Part shown: piece after piece, positions 36,101-49,186 of the stretch
Numbering within the stretch: the first letter of the stretch is position 1
Layout: every line of letters starts with the position of its first letter
Origin: Phylloscopus collybita
Lineage: Eukaryota > Chordata > Aves > Passeriformes > Phylloscopidae
Direction of reading: 5' to 3'
DNA length: 64,000 nt
Assembly: GCA_027886175.1 (NCBI GenBank)
Contig: JAJNNQ010000006.1
Span: forward strand, 3,782,001 to 3,846,000
The notes under the pieces: model-generated
The model's database searches: none
What the model saw: the letters and a program-made list of their open reading frames with translations, nothing else
What the model was told of the DNA's origin: nothing
Program-made: the position numbers and the translations under genes

Positions 36101-39100
36101 TGCCATTGAGTTCTGCTAAGTAATCCTGATATAATACTGATACCTATAAATGACAACAAAATCAGTCTCTAAGTACATCAGTTGCAAATTATGTGACAAA
36201 ATGTAAGGAGACCTGTGTATACCTGTCAGAAAAGCTTTAAATCTCTTTCACAACCTCTGTATCTTTTCCTGTGTCCCACTAACCACTATTCTATTCTAGC
36301 CAATAATAGAATTTTTAAAAATGTAGAGACAGCATGAAACAGCTGCCACAAAACAGCTATTTCATGGCTGCTCTAAAAGCAGCATGGTTATTTTTATTTT
36401 ATTTTAAAGACTTGTTCACATGACAGATATTGAGAAGCTAATACGATGACTATCAGAATATTTAAATCAACAGTAGTTGGTACAATTCCACTATAGATTC
36501 TAACTGTGAAGCAGTGTTTCTGCATCCTTGCATTTTTGCATTCTGAGAAATCATAGAATAATTCCACTACTGATGGAGTAAAAGTTCCCTAAATTACCTC
36601 CACAGTGGTCTTACTACCCTAACTGCCAAGCATTTGAATCTTCCAGTAGATTTGATACCTACTGGACTGGATGAATGTCTGGCAAGAAGTTACGCATTAT
36701 TTATCATAAATCATTAATTTTTATTTTAAAATCAGTTGAACAAGCATTGCTTAGTGGTAAGGACAGTTTATTTTTTTCTCTCCTTTAAAAAGGGATGGGA
36801 AGAAGTACAAGGTAGCCACTGACTGAACTAATGTTAGTCCCACTCTTGACCTATGCCTCTCACACAGTAGAATGAACGAGTAAGGCAGCTGCTTTGAAAT
36901 GAGATTTATACACCTTTGATTTTAGTAGAATCTAAGGATGCAAATGTGGACCCAGGTGAACCTTTATGCAGAACTGGGGTCCAAGTTGCCCTTTAGCAAA
37001 GTTCTTATTATCAGTGTTCTCATGAATGCTCTCCTTTTTTCAGGCTTTCGCAGAACTAAAGATGCTGCTGATGCTTAAAAATTTTAGCTTGCTCCGGGGG
37101 CCATATTTCTGCTGACCAAGAAAGAAGCAAGCACAGACACACCAGCAGAGAATTTGATGTTTCTCTTTTATCTGTTTTCCCACTTATTTTTCTGTAATAA
37201 TTGTTCCAGTATAATGCTGTTGCAAAATATTTTTCCACAAAGCATTAATTTTTGCAGGGGAGGGATATAAGAGGTGTTTTACTTTTTTGTGTGTTTGTCT
37301 GTCTTTGCCCCATGCTTAATGAATCATAAATAATTTTAATTAAATTCATGGGAAAGCATTATCCCTGTACAGCAGGTGTTCTTTCTTGAAGATAATATAA
37401 TAAGCAAAAAAAAATTAAGAAAATAAAGTCATAAGCATTTTCCTAGATATAGTGTTCAGTATAAGTTCTGCTCTCAGTTGTCAGATTTGCTTAAGTCTGG
37501 TGTTAATTATATATATTATATATATATAATTATATATGGCATTGCATGAATGCATTCAGCATTCTAGTATCTCTGGAGCTCAGTCCATTTAGAGCTCAAA
37601 AAAATATGAAAAAAATTTGAACTATGTTTTCAAGTATTTCTTAAACAGTATATGACAAGAAAGGGTGCTTTTTGACAGTTCACATTGAGAAAAACTATAA
37701 ACAGAGATGTCCTACTCACCAAATACAGCTGGGGAACACAACTACATAGGAATGTTAGAACATACACTCCAGTTGCCTAGAAGGTGACTTGTTAATATAA
37801 GTATCAATAGCCTCATTAATGCTTGCTGGGATAACCCCTTCTCACTCCCCCTCCTTTGTTCTATTATATGAACCTTCTATTTCAGACTGAATTCATTTAG
37901 ATCTAGTTTATACACATTAGTTTCTTTTGGCAATAGTGCTTTACTTATCTGCATCTTGTGGCTTTATCATTTACTTAATTTCCATTTCTTTAAGGAATTA
38001 TGAGTCTTTAAGTTTCTCAACAACATTTCTTGGTTATGATTAAATGTCTGTTTCTCTATCACTTTAATGCTTCTTTCCCACACCTGGTTAGTTTGGTTAT
38101 CTTGCATGTGTATGAACAGCACTGTGTCCAGAATTTCAGATAAGGTTATATCAGAGCTCTGACCAACACTACCCAAATTTCTTATTCTTTGCTAAAAGCA
38201 CCTCTTCCGATTGTAATTTCTTTTTCATAGTGGCATTATGTTAGAGAAATATAATAATCTTGCAGCAAATTATCACATATCATCTTTCTTATTCACTATT
38301 CTTAATAATAGAGAAGGTTTAAACTTTTGCAGAAATGCTTATTAATTGTCACTATCCATTATTAAACTTCATCTTCTTTTGTTCTCACATGTAGTACTCA
38401 TGTAATTTTAAGGTCAAGCCAAGAATATGTTTAATCTAAAAAAAATGCTTACAGTGTCATTGCTGCATTTCTTTATACTTTTCCACCTCTTATTTCATTG
38501 CTAGAGAACCTTTAATATTTTTTCTTTGCAAAATCTAGTATTATAAGGTAACTGTAAAGGGAATGTCTACTTGCAGTCTAAAAATATAGTGAAATGTCTG
38601 GATAATGCACATGAAATTCTGATGGCAAAACACAGTATCTGAGAAGCTGTGTTTATAAGGGCCTGGGAAAATTCTTTGTTTAGGAGAGTATTAAAACACA
38701 ATCCTTTAACTGAAATCAAAATACTAGAATGACTGAGAAGTTTTGAATTGGTTAAACACCAATGATAAAAAGGCATATAATTTAGTCACAGAGATGTTGA
38801 AAATTCTGGATATGGGGGCATTAGGAGTGCATATCTGGATCTCACACTATTAAAAAAAAAACCCAGAACAATACCAAAAGAAGCATATTGGTCCTTCTAA
38901 GCCCTCTGTGCACATTCAATTTTGACAAGGTGACAAAGCTATCAAAGGTGTAAAGTTTCTATAATACCCCTGTATAGTGTACAGGCTACAGACAGGATTT
39001 GTAAATAGTTTGCAGTACCAACAGTAAGGAGAGGCTTGTTCAGTTAGCATTACAGGAAGCAGAAGTCAGAGGTTCATGTTTCTTCATAATTGTAATTCAT

Positions 39101-40197
39101 CTTGAGTTATGGAATCTGATATTTGGTTAAAAATTAAAAGGGAAAAAGAGAGCAATAAAAGAAATGGGAGTGCATATTATGGTGTGCCACAAAGAAAAAC
39201 AGAGCCATGGAAAATTAAGCTTCCTTAGCTCTGCTTTTCATGTAACTATCTCATTTTTTTCTCATTATTTTTATTTCTTGAGATGACTGATTTGGCTTGT
39301 TTTTAGAAGGGTGTGTGTATTTCATCCTACTCAAGCTGAAACATATTTGGGTTGAAACAGAAGGGAACAGACAGACACCTACAGCTAATATAACATCCTT
39401 CTATTGTCTTATGTAAGCATGCACATAATTTTATTACAGAACCAATAATAAGGGAGACATCCTCTTGGCAGCACAATACAGTTGGAAGATTGTGTTAAAA
39501 TGATTGGATTTTCAGATGTATACTGTCTTTTCTTCTGGTAAAAGTGAGAAGGATCCAATAGTTTTGAATGGTACATTTATATTTGTTATTACTACATTTT
39601 CATTTCTCTACCTGTGAACAAGGAAATATTATATACATTAAATATAAGTCTCCATGACATACTCATTACAAAAATTTGGGATCCCGTTAGAAAAGGTACA
39701 TGTAAGGATACCAAGCAGATATATACTAAATATATGTTTTAAATGTGTAAATTAACTGCTGCAGCCAGAAAGATGATGAATTGTTAAGAGGAAAATCAAC
39801 CATAAAAGAAGACAATTATGATGATAACATCATTCAATAATCCAAGAGGACTTAAAATTTTCTGGCTTACATTCATGAGTTCATACCAGTATATGTCTGT
39901 ATGTTCACATATATCTCTATATAATTTATCTAACATTAGCATTTATTTGTTTAGTCCCAGAACGTGGTTGTATACTCTCCCCTCTTTCTTTTCTGCTTGA
40001 GCAATGGCCACCAGTGGTGGTTTTGATGGCTACATCTGGCTTAAGTTGTGCTCTGGGGAGGCACATAACAACACAATAGGTAAAATTAAATAAATCTCAT
40101 TCAACAGCTGAGGGCTTCTTGAGCAGATACCAACCCAACAAATACAACAGGTTTGCAATTTTAAGTCAATCATTTTAGTCCATAAATAATAGGCAGT
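33112..40197. other. 7-kb AT-rich stretch with no recognised feature
   Basis: I see no gene, CR1, LTR or long tandem array here. Frames are 60-79 codons and chance-like. The only local structure is the TA-rich palindromic patch at 37504-37538. It is either deep intergenic or intronic. Confidence 0.5.
37504..37538. repeat. TA-rich self-complementary patch
   Basis: Alternating ATATAT with AATTAT interruptions, largely self-complementary, able to form a cruciform. A typical AT dinucleotide microsatellite. Confidence 0.85.
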
Positions 40198-40640
40198 CTA
40201 GGGCCAATTGTGCAATCCTGCATGGCAGTGGGCTACACACCAGGATCTCCCCTTGTGTAAGGACATGCCTCAAGGTTATTCCTTGAGGCTGGGAGAGTCC
40301 TTGTTGCATCCAAGGCTCAATTGGAATAAATACACGGAAGCTTTGAAATCTCAGCTAAGTGGTATAAAGGATCGATTGTGCATATACAGTCTTTCGGGTA
40401 TAAACCATTGACCAAGTATGTAAGGATCAAACTGCACATGAACTCCCCTAAGAAAGGAGTTTAGATCAGAAGGAGGTCCTTTCTGAGCCTCATGTCTCAA
40501 CAGGAATGTTTCCCTGACGGTTTTGTGACCCTGTCCTCTATGCAACAGGCAATGAAGATCAACCTTGCAGCTGAATCTGGTTAAATCACTGTCACATTTA
40601 CTTACAAACTTAGTCAAATTATAGTTCTGTATCAACAAAC
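40198..40640 (-). mobile_element. unclassified LTR-like block
   Basis: This block is richer in GC and CpG than its flanks. It contains a perfect 9-bp stem with 5-base loop (GCCTCAAGG 40267-40275, CCTTGAGGC 40281-40289) and a 6-bp stem at 40441-40461. A TATAAA-like box (GGTATAAAGG about 40361) and AATAAA near 40325 lie on the plus strand. On the minus strand one 95-codon frame spans 40638-40351. Such hairpins and signals are common in retroviral R-U5 regions, and the text feels repetitive, but no TG...CA ends, target duplication or retroviral gene supports it. Strand is a guess. It could equally be a conserved non-coding element. Confidence 0.28.
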
Positions 40641-42160
40641 TGATACATCTCTCTTACAAGGGAAGTGAATCCGTCCAGCTGTGACCATCTTGACTTTGTT
40701 CATGGAAGTGGTATGAGTCGTTCCAATGTTATATCTCAGAGCTTCCTGAGTTTTAAAGCCAGGAGGACCTATAACATAAGGTCTTCTGAAGGTGGGTATT
40801 CAAAACCAGAACTACTGCGCCTCATTACTCTGATTTTCAACTCAGCAAGCAAGTTAATAATTCTATTGAAATGAGTGAGGACGTGCCCTTTACACACACA
40901 GTGTGTCCAGACAAGGCCACTTACGCAGCTCTGCAGTTCCTGTGCTGTGTCTCTTCAGTGATGGCTGTCAACTATATTCACAGCTGTTTGCAATTGCACA
41001 TCAACATGATGCATTCAGGGCCAGGCAGCAAAGATATGCATAGAAGTCAAAAAACTAATACTGCTGACACTGCCTCCTCTTCTTCCTCCTCACAGCTGCT
41101 CTTTGTACCCAGAGCACCTTTATGCTGCTCCATTAAGAGAGTAAGAGAAGCAAAGGTCTGTAACAAGTGTATAAATATGAAAAGTAGCAGAGCAAAGAGC
41201 TCTTTAGCAACTTGTACAATTAATAAATCTAATAACCAGGAAGAGTATTCATATAAATTGGTCTTATTGTCTACTGCCCAAATATTTGTACTGCACTAGC
41301 AGCAAAGAACAGATAAGAAGACTGAAACTATAGATAAATGTGGTACAGTAAAAAAAGCAGAGAGAAATTCACTCCCAAGTAGAGGATACCATTACAAGAA
41401 CATACTTCTCCATAGGGTTCTCTTTAATCTGTTTAGTAGCATCTAGGAAAAAACAAGTTTCAATAAGGAAATGATGAATCGAGCAGCTTGTGTGGAGGAA
41501 AGATGAAGTTTTGAAGGTTTCACCGTCTTGGTACTTTATTTTTTCAGGCTTGAGCAGTGAACAGATTGGAAAATCCCACTCTGCATTTTGGACATGCTCA
41601 TTGATTGTGTTAAGGAATAAAAATAACTTGACTGAGGATAGGTCCTTTTAGTGAGGTGAACAGACCTTCACTAAGGGAAGCCAACACATAGGAAGAGACT
41701 CACCTTGGCTTTCTGACATTGAGATGGTATTTTTTAAAAAAAAAGCCTTTAAATTTTCCTCTGTGAGAAGGAGACATGCAGACAACCTCTGGAGGGCAAT
41801 TCCTGTATCCTAAGATAGGTGTTTAAGACAGATGAGATATATAGCTCTCTGGCAGTGCTTATCTCTCTTTAGCAAATATAAAAGGAGTAACAGAACTGGT
41901 TTAGATAGCACACCTGATTTCAAGACAGATAAATCCTTCTTTTAGCTTTTATTTTGTTAGAATTTTTTTTTAAATGAAGGGTAGCTCATATTTTCTGTAA
42001 ATAATCTTGAGTATCATATTAATTAAGGCAAATAACTAACCTAAACATTGAAAAAGATACAATTCATGTCATGACACAAATTTTCACATACTTTAGCGTG
42101 ACAAAAGTCTTACTCTGTTTGTGAAGCCACTCAGAAATATGAGTAAAGAACTTCAAGTTT
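40641..42160. other. non-coding stretch with one long plus-strand frame
   Basis: A 142-codon frame at 40871-41299 is the longest plus-strand frame outside repeats. Its product has a serine run, many Cys and no transmembrane segment or domain I know. There is no Kozak-like start, and no promoter or poly-A signal pairs with it. I take it as chance or an old decayed sequence. Confidence 0.4.
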
Positions 42161-42560
42161 TGTCCTGGTTTCAGCCAAGGACAGGGCTAAATTTTTTTCA
42201 GTAGGTTTGAGGGGTGGAATTTGTATCTGTATGGGCATGGCTAAGACCCAAATTTTATTAAATACCATCGCATGTGATTGTCAGGGGTGGGGGAAAGGGG
42301 CCGTCTCACTGGATGTGCCTTCTGGGGCAAGAAAGCAAGGCAGGTGAAACATATTGTCGTGGACTTTCCGCATAAATCTTTTCCTTGTCTTACACCATTT
42401 GTTTTTAATATTGTGCTGTTACTGTTCTTTTTCTTATTGCTCTTTGCATTAAATTGTTCTTATCTCAACCTGTGATCTTTACCTTTTGTGCTTTCAGTTG
42501 AGGGGAGAGGAGAAGCAAGTGGCAGCATGATTTTAGTGGGAGCACTTAAACATTTGTCTG
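42161..42560 (+). mobile_element. solo LTR, avian ERV, TGTCCTGGTTTCAG type, short variant
   Basis: It starts TGTCCTGGTTTCAGCCAAGGACAGGG, a correct LTR 5' end. It has a poly-A signal ATTAAA at 42448-42453 followed by TGTTCTTATCTCAACCTGTGA, the R-U5 text of this family. It finishes with AAGCAAGTGGCAGCATGATTTTAGTGGGAGCAC. At about 400 bp it lacks much of the U3 present in the 13170 copy. There is no TATA box as good as that copy's and there are no internal genes, so it is a solo LTR in the same + orientation. The 3' boundary is approximate. Confidence 0.85.
42448..42453 (+). promoter_or_regulatory. LTR polyadenylation signal ATTAAA
   Basis: It sits at the expected position before the TATCTCAACC block that is conserved in this LTR family, and is read on the plus strand. 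It could still end transcripts that cross the LTR. Confidence 0.55.
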
Positions 42561-43408
42561 TTTTCTATTTGCTGGATGCCTCTGGCCCCTCTCAGACACC
42601 TGAGAAAACATAAGGTTTAAACTAAGGGTGATAGTTGAATTAGAAGGTTTAGGTCTACTCTTCTTCCATCTTTACAATTTTAACTATGTTTCCAAAATTT
42701 TGGGAGCCTGGAGACAGAAAGAGGGTAGTCATAGGCAAATGAGACTGCAGGAAAATAAGGCAACAGTCCAGGAGCATCGTTCATCATCTGCTTGTTCAAA
42801 CATGTTAGTGGCCCAAGACATGACACTTAACACTGTTTCATTTGAAAGAGGACTCTAAGAGCATTAACCAGAATTGTGATTTCCAGGTGTTGCCTATAGC
42901 TCAGGTGTTCTCACCTGATAGCAGATCAAATATCATGTTACAGATTTTCCTGTCATTTTCCTAAAAGTCATCAAAGTGACTACTCGCAGGTACTATTCAA
43001 CACAATATGCATCCATGTAGCAAGTCTAATAAAGTTTATGGCAACCACAATCTTGAATTTACTCTCTGAAAATGTGACACAGGAACATGTTGAGTGTGCT
43101 CAGTTTGCCTGCACAGGTTTGGACTGTCCTGACTGCCAGATCCTGCAGATTCTTCACACGGTGAATACAGGGTGCACAGCTACTGTTTCAGTGCATGTTT
43201 GAACTCATAAAGAACAGGTGAACTATTCTACTCACCTGGTATTACTTGGTTACTGTCCATATCAGAAATGTCGGAGTGGACAAGGGGGATGGAATCCAGC
43301 CTCTCCTTCTGTCTGGAAGGAATCTAGCTCTTGAAAAGCAGCTCTGGACATTTAAGTCTTCTACCCTCCTGGAATTTAGGGGTTTGTGTGGTGGTTGTGT
43401 TTTTTGTT

Positions 43409-43410
<2 letters not shown>
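42561..43410. other. unclassified stretch after the LTR
   Basis: No retroviral internal sequence and no gene was recognised. Sequence at 43240-43400 is moderately GC-rich. Confidence 0.45.

Positions 43411-43449
<39 letters not shown>
43411..43449. repeat. poly-T run, 39 bases
   Basis: 39 uninterrupted T, preceded by G/T-rich sequence and followed by a C/T-rich patch. The Phe-run and Lys-run frames crossing it on the two strands are artefacts. Confidence 0.95.
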
Positions 43450-43451
<2 letters not shown>

Positions 43452-46400
43452 TCCCTCCCTTTTTTCTCTCCCTCTCAACAAAATCTGTTTTCTGCTGTGT
43501 TTTCTGATCCCTAATGTTAATGTAGAGTGCTGGAATCAGGCTTTCACCTTGTTTAGTTTTTGAGAAAATTATTTCCTCTTGCTTTTGCTATGGATGTTAA
43601 CCCCATTTCTCTTTACAACCCTTCTGGGGCACATATCAGTTTTGTTTTGCTCTCTTTGCCAGCAGATGTTTTATACTTTCTTTTGCCTTTCAGTAATGTC
43701 ACCATCACCATCAACTTCTAAATGTATAAGTCCACCAGGGACACAGTTCAGACTGACAGCAGTACAAATTAGTCCTGGGCCCAATCCTGCTGGTTTTTTT
43801 CAGCTAATCTTGGTTTCACATGCACTACTGCCTGGATTTTCTGAGGCTTTCAGTGAATGAAGGAATCTGTGTATCTGGGTGAATTTGATGCTTCCCCACA
43901 CAAGGGAGGGAAACAAGTGACTGTGTTTTAAAAGCACAGCAATTACATATTGTTTGGGTATGAGAATTTGTTTGGTTGATTTTTTTCTCTTTTTGCCTTT
44001 GTGTGCAGACAGCCAGAATAACATAATTTATTAAAGATTGATCTAGACAAGATATAGATCTTTTGTGATTAAAATGATGTAGCTTCTTGAGCCCCTTTTT
44101 ATGTTTAAAATGTGAAGTGGAGATAAAGATTTGTGATCAAATTTAAAGTGTTTCTAATAGGGATTAAATTTAGATTCCATTAAGCAATTTTGTAGACATT
44201 CTAAGCAGCAAATGTTTGTTGCAAACATATTAATTGAGTTTTAATTATAAGATAGATGTTTACATGATATGACTTCTAAGCTTTCTTGAAGCTGTTTCTA
44301 GTAATAAACTGACATTCCAAGACAAAGTTATGGATGTTTTAACCCAGTTATAAGATGAAGCAAGATATAATAATAAAAACAACCTAAACCTCACATTAGG
44401 TACAAATTAAGCAGTCAGGCATTTCATGCAACCTTTATGGTTATAATTAATTTTTCACTTGAGTCCGTCCTCTGATATGTAATCAAATCAACATATATTA
44501 ACTACAGGAGCTCTAGTGCATACATCATCCAGAGCTGAGTAATTATTACCATTGGACAGTTAACAAATACTTATTCATAAAAAGATTTTTAAATTCACCA
44601 GCTATGTGATGAAACATGGATAGTCATACAGTAGAACAGCGCATAGTCGTTAGCCCTCTCTAGACAGCTGCTTAGCCATCACATTAGATACTTTTTTTAT
44701 TAAATCTTCTTGTCCCAGTCTTTTTTTCTTTTCTGGTTGAACTGTTTTACATGCATAACTAGTCCTGTTTCTTGTCTCTTCATGCGGATCTCTGATCTAG
44801 TTCCTAACTGGGGAAATTGTGAGAAACATTTTAAAATACTTTAAAAGACTCTCTGTTTTTCAAATGAGAGTAGCAAGATAAAATTCTATGATCCAAGAAT
44901 CATATAAGTCGTGGATGACTTATATATCACAAGAAAATAATAGATTACATCCCAGGAAAGTGTACAAGGGTAAGGGCTGGTAGTGGTTCCTGGCAAAGTG
45001 CTGACCCAATACCTTATTCACCACAATTAAGGAAAATTACTGCTAAAACTACACCAAGAGAGACTGTTTAATTGCGTTGCACTCATACACTGAAACATTA
45101 ACTTGCTTTTATTTTTAAAAGATCTTTTGTTATTTTTGAATAATAATAGATTACTATTTCATAGCACATGAAATTTGATTAATGTTGTGAAGTGTTTTGA
45201 GACCCTTATTTGAAAGGCACTAAAAACTACAAAGTATTGTTATTATCCTTTCTCTGAATTCCCCCAAGTTCCAGGTGGCTCATAACTTTTTAGGGAAAAG
45301 CTGTCAGAGTAACTCCATAGACTCCATTAAAGCAACGTATTTCATCTGTTTACTGATGATTTCTACTCTATGGGTTTCGATTTTCCTAGTTTCTGGTCTC
45401 TTTCCTTCAACTGAGTAATGTATGAGACAGGATGATATGTCTGATATGATGCAAATGGGCTGTTCCCAAGGCTGGAACTTTTAATCTTGACAACCTGTTA
45501 ATACACTGCTTTTACAATAGTGTCTCTCAAAAGAAGAAAAACAAGCAACAAAAAATAAACAGCAAGTAAAATATGTAGACCGTACCAGGCGTCTCTCGGA
45601 GGTTTAGTATGTGCCAAAGTATTTTACTGAGAAATTCCCAGTCATACCAGCAGATCTTAATTTCTTCCAGTTTGTGTGCTTCCTTTTTCTGAAAAAAGAA
45701 AGGCAGCTGAGTAAGTTATGTGTTTCTGACGCAGAACTTGGATCAGATATTTTGAAGTCAGCCCAAGGCCACACGAAGCACGGAGAGTGGTAGTACAAAA
45801 TGACTGTGCTATGTGTGCTTGCATACCCAGACATACCATAGTCTGATATGCAATCTTTAATGGAATTTGAACGTTACCTTTCTCTGCATATATTAGTAAC
45901 TAAATGGCTGCTGGCAATTATTCTTCAAATAGTGCAGAATCTTTGTTTTGGAAAAGGTTTCTTATGTAATCCAGTTGTTTTTCTAGCTTCTCAATGCTTC
46001 AGGATGAAAATAGAGCAGCACTCTGGCAGATATTATAAAACAGAAATACAAGCCAAATTTTTTTGATGTTCCTGTCACTGGGCTGGATAGGGTACAACAG
46101 TAGGAGAGAAACGCTCAGAAGCAGTCCTGCCGCTGTCTACTGACCTGAATACAAACAAATCAGGAACCATGCCAGTATTCCTATTTCTGCGCCCTTTCCC
46201 TCTTCCCTCAGCCCTCAGCAAAACAAAACATATATAACAAAAAGAAGCAAGCCCCAGAAAGTTATACAATTATAACGTGTTTTCTCCTCCTGTGGTATGT
46301 TTCTTTGAGCTTTAGGCTAGCAGACAGCAGTGCAGCAGCAGAGTTTTGGCACACAAAATGTCTCTATTAGTTAAAGCAAACCATACGATACGAGCAACAC

Positions 46401-46687
46401 AGTGTGCCAGAAATCCTTAGAGTCAAAGAGTAAAAAAATATCTAGAGAGAAAAAACCCACAAACATAAAGTAGTAGGAGCATCACTATCTTGGTTACTTT
46501 ATCAAAGATGGAGGGAGGTAGAAGAAAACCGTAGCAAAAATATGTTTAAGAATCCCTTGTTAGATTATTCTGAGACAAAGGCAATTTTCAATTTAATATT
46601 TCTCTTTTGTCCATAGTTCTTTTTTAGCAATTCTATTCCTCTCTATTTAGATAATGGAAATATTAAACTTTCATTAAAAAACAATAT
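43450..46687. other. AT-rich non-coding stretch
   Basis: Nothing recognised with confidence. Frames of 60-93 codons at 43579-43860 and 45604-45839 show no domain. Confidence 0.45.
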
Positions 46688-47120
46688 TTATAACACAGAT
46701 GGTAATGAAGATAACCCTGAAAACATCAACTGAGTATAAACCAGGACAGTGATGACTTTCGTATATTGCCGACAGCTTGAAACAGTAACTCCAAAAAAAA
46801 ACCCAGTCCAGTAGATGATCTGGCCCATTTGTCTTAATGCCTGGTTAACTCCTGCTGTGTCTGAGCTGAATGACCCAAGGGCACCTCCAAACAAACAGGT
46901 CTGGATGGAAATGCCAGATATGTTTTCAACCCATTGCAAGGTGTGCCCAAGTCCCTTCCCTCTTGCCTTCCACATGCTCTGCTCTCTACGGACTGTGACC
47001 CAGGTGTACAAGTCAGATGAGATCAGTCGTGTGCTCCAGGAAGGAGTGTGATTTCAATGACTCCGTGGCAAGGCTGCAGAGAATGCACCTGTAGGACTTC
47101 TCAAAGACAGGCATTTGAAC
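46688..47120 (-). other. GC-richer patch with a 107-codon minus-strand frame, unidentified
   Basis: The frame 47011-46688 is longer than chance frames nearby. Its start falls in GC-richer sequence and its product includes GALGSFSSDTAGVNQALRQM, which is more protein-like than the neighbouring F/K/N-rich frames. A 78-codon plus-strand frame overlaps it. I recognise no family. An old endogenous-retrovirus or other repeat-derived coding piece is possible, but so is chance. Confidence 0.25.
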
Positions 47121-49186
47121 TCATCTGATGTCCCTTTTTCCCATGAGCAATGGAGTTTAAATTTTAATAAAACAGCTTTTCTGTCTTCTTAATAACTTTG
47201 CACAACACAGGGCAATATTTTTAGTATAATTTAGATTGTGGTTTTAAGCAGATACATTCAGCTTATTTACACTGGCAAAGGGGCTTAGTATGCGTTATAC
47301 AATAACAGAAACAGTTACAGGCATAATTATGCTGATATACACCAACAAATAGTTGTTTTTGTAGAAAAAAAAATTGTTCTTTTGTGTTGTGCACATTATT
47401 TCACTAACTAAGGAAGCTCCAGGAGCAACTTGGATCTCTGGGGCAATCCCTCCTCCCCTGTACTTCAGCTCTTCTTAAGCCCTGCAATGCTCAAGAAAAG
47501 AATTACAGGGATAAGCCAGACAAAAACTTAAACCAGGACAGCTGTTGTAGAAAGATTTTAAAGGGCAAAGAACAGACTTCATCTCTCAACAGATTTTTTA
47601 TTTTTTTTTTTTTTTTGTGGGGATTGATCTAAGTTCTATTTTATTTCTTGCAGATTATATAGAGAATATCCTGTCCCTGAAGTAACTGGCTGTGTGGTTC
47701 ATTCCCTGTAGCCCAGAGTGTTCGGACATGACCCCAAACCTCAAACTTCTCTGTCTTTATTATTTTTCATCCCATTATCTTCCTATGAACATGATCCCCA
47801 CTAAGAAATCAAAAATGACAAGCCAGGAAAGAAAAACACCAGACAGAGAACAAAACAAAGCAAAACAAAAAAGATCCAAAGTCTCACAAGAAAACACAGT
47901 AGACCTGATCTTGCTGGTTCTGTGCTTTCCTCTTTCCCTGATTTTTTTTTTTTTATCTGCCTTGTCTGGATTATAAATGCACCAGACCTTTTATTCAGCT
48001 TGCACAGAGAACAGAACAATAGGGTTTTTTGATTCCTAAAAAAATTGATAGGGTGATAAAATAGGAACATATAAAACTCCTTTACTAATAATCCTCTGAT
48101 AAAGAATATTACTCCAATTTGATAACCCCAACAATTTAGCCTTTTGTGCATTTATTTTTATGCATAACCCCCCACCCCCAAAGAAACTACTACAGTTTCA
48201 GCTCCACATTTGCAGATGCAGCAGTTGAATGTTGTTGTAATAAATTGCCAAACCTTTCCCTCCAAAACTTGCATATAACCCAGAAGCTAAAAGTTTGGCT
48301 TTTCCCTAACAGCTTCACAATGCAATGATGTGCTGCCAGTACAAATATCTAATTTCAGACAATCTGGGAATGACATAAACTAAACTTAACTTTGCAGAAA
48401 GATGACAGCATGCAGAAAACTGTGTTGATTTTGGTGTTTATGTATTAGCTATCACATATATGTTAACACATAAAAAAGCATATATTTCTGTATATATAAA
48501 TAGAGAAAAGCATATGTAGAAGAAAGTGCTAAAGTTCAGATACATAGACATATATATATATATAAACATATGTGTACATATGCTTAATGAAGTTATACAT
48601 ATGTATAGATACTCTGCACTGTTTTATATCTGACTTTAAAAACCTGCTGCTTAAACTTGCCATAAAATTGGACTTTATTTTGCAAAGGAAGTTACTATCC
48701 TTGTTGGAAAAGGCAATTCTCTCAATACTACTGTAAGATGCTGAGTTCAGGCATAGTTGTTGAGCTGCAATAACTGAGCTCAAAAAAATAACAGAAACAC
48801 AACACCCTGTAATAAAATACTATTTTGACCACCAACTACATAAGAATAAATTGTTAACATGAACTCATCTATTCAATGTTTAAACAAATTAAAAAAATAA
48901 ACACATGAATATGATAGTGGCTCATAAAGAATGAAATGTTAAATAGGATCGGTGTACACTGTTTGTTTTTTTTTTTTATGGTGACTTGATTCCCTCAAGT
49001 AGCAGTGATCTCCCCATTTAGCTATTTGGTGTAACTTTGCACAAAAAGAATGTTTGTCCTTAAGAAAGATAACAAAACTGTTTCCTCAAATAGGAACTTA
49101 TTTTTATATAGCTTACATTATAAGCCAAATCTAATCTGACAGTGTCCCTGTAAACCTTCTCTGAAGTACTGAAATACAGATTATAG
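47121..49186. other. AT-rich non-coding stretch
   Basis: No gene recognised. It contains a T-rich run at about 47593-47617 and TA/CATATG-rich sequence at 48549-48610. The K/Q-rich plus frame and F/L/V-rich minus frame at 47692-48151 come from an A-rich patch. Confidence 0.5.
48549..48610. repeat. TA / CATATG-rich simple sequence
   Basis: (TA)8 at 48549-48564 is followed by ACATATGTGTACATATG and ATACATATGTATAGATA. It is low-complexity and partly palindromic. Confidence 0.8.

Noticed and set aside
36546..36700. AATCATAGAATAATTCC resembling a CR1 3' tail
   Set aside because: Only about 12 bases match, and the sequence after it does not follow CR1.
37504..37538. AT palindrome as a replication origin or matrix attachment site
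   Set aside because: It is a plain TA microsatellite, with no supporting motif cluster.
43242..43563. 79-codon minus and 105-codon plus frames with Lys or Phe runs
   Set aside because: Both are extended through the 39-T homopolymer. No domain lies outside the run.
45604..45839. Three overlapping 60-76 codon frames on both strands
   Set aside because: No frame has a domain or paired splice sites. Mutual overlap in GC-richer DNA explains them.
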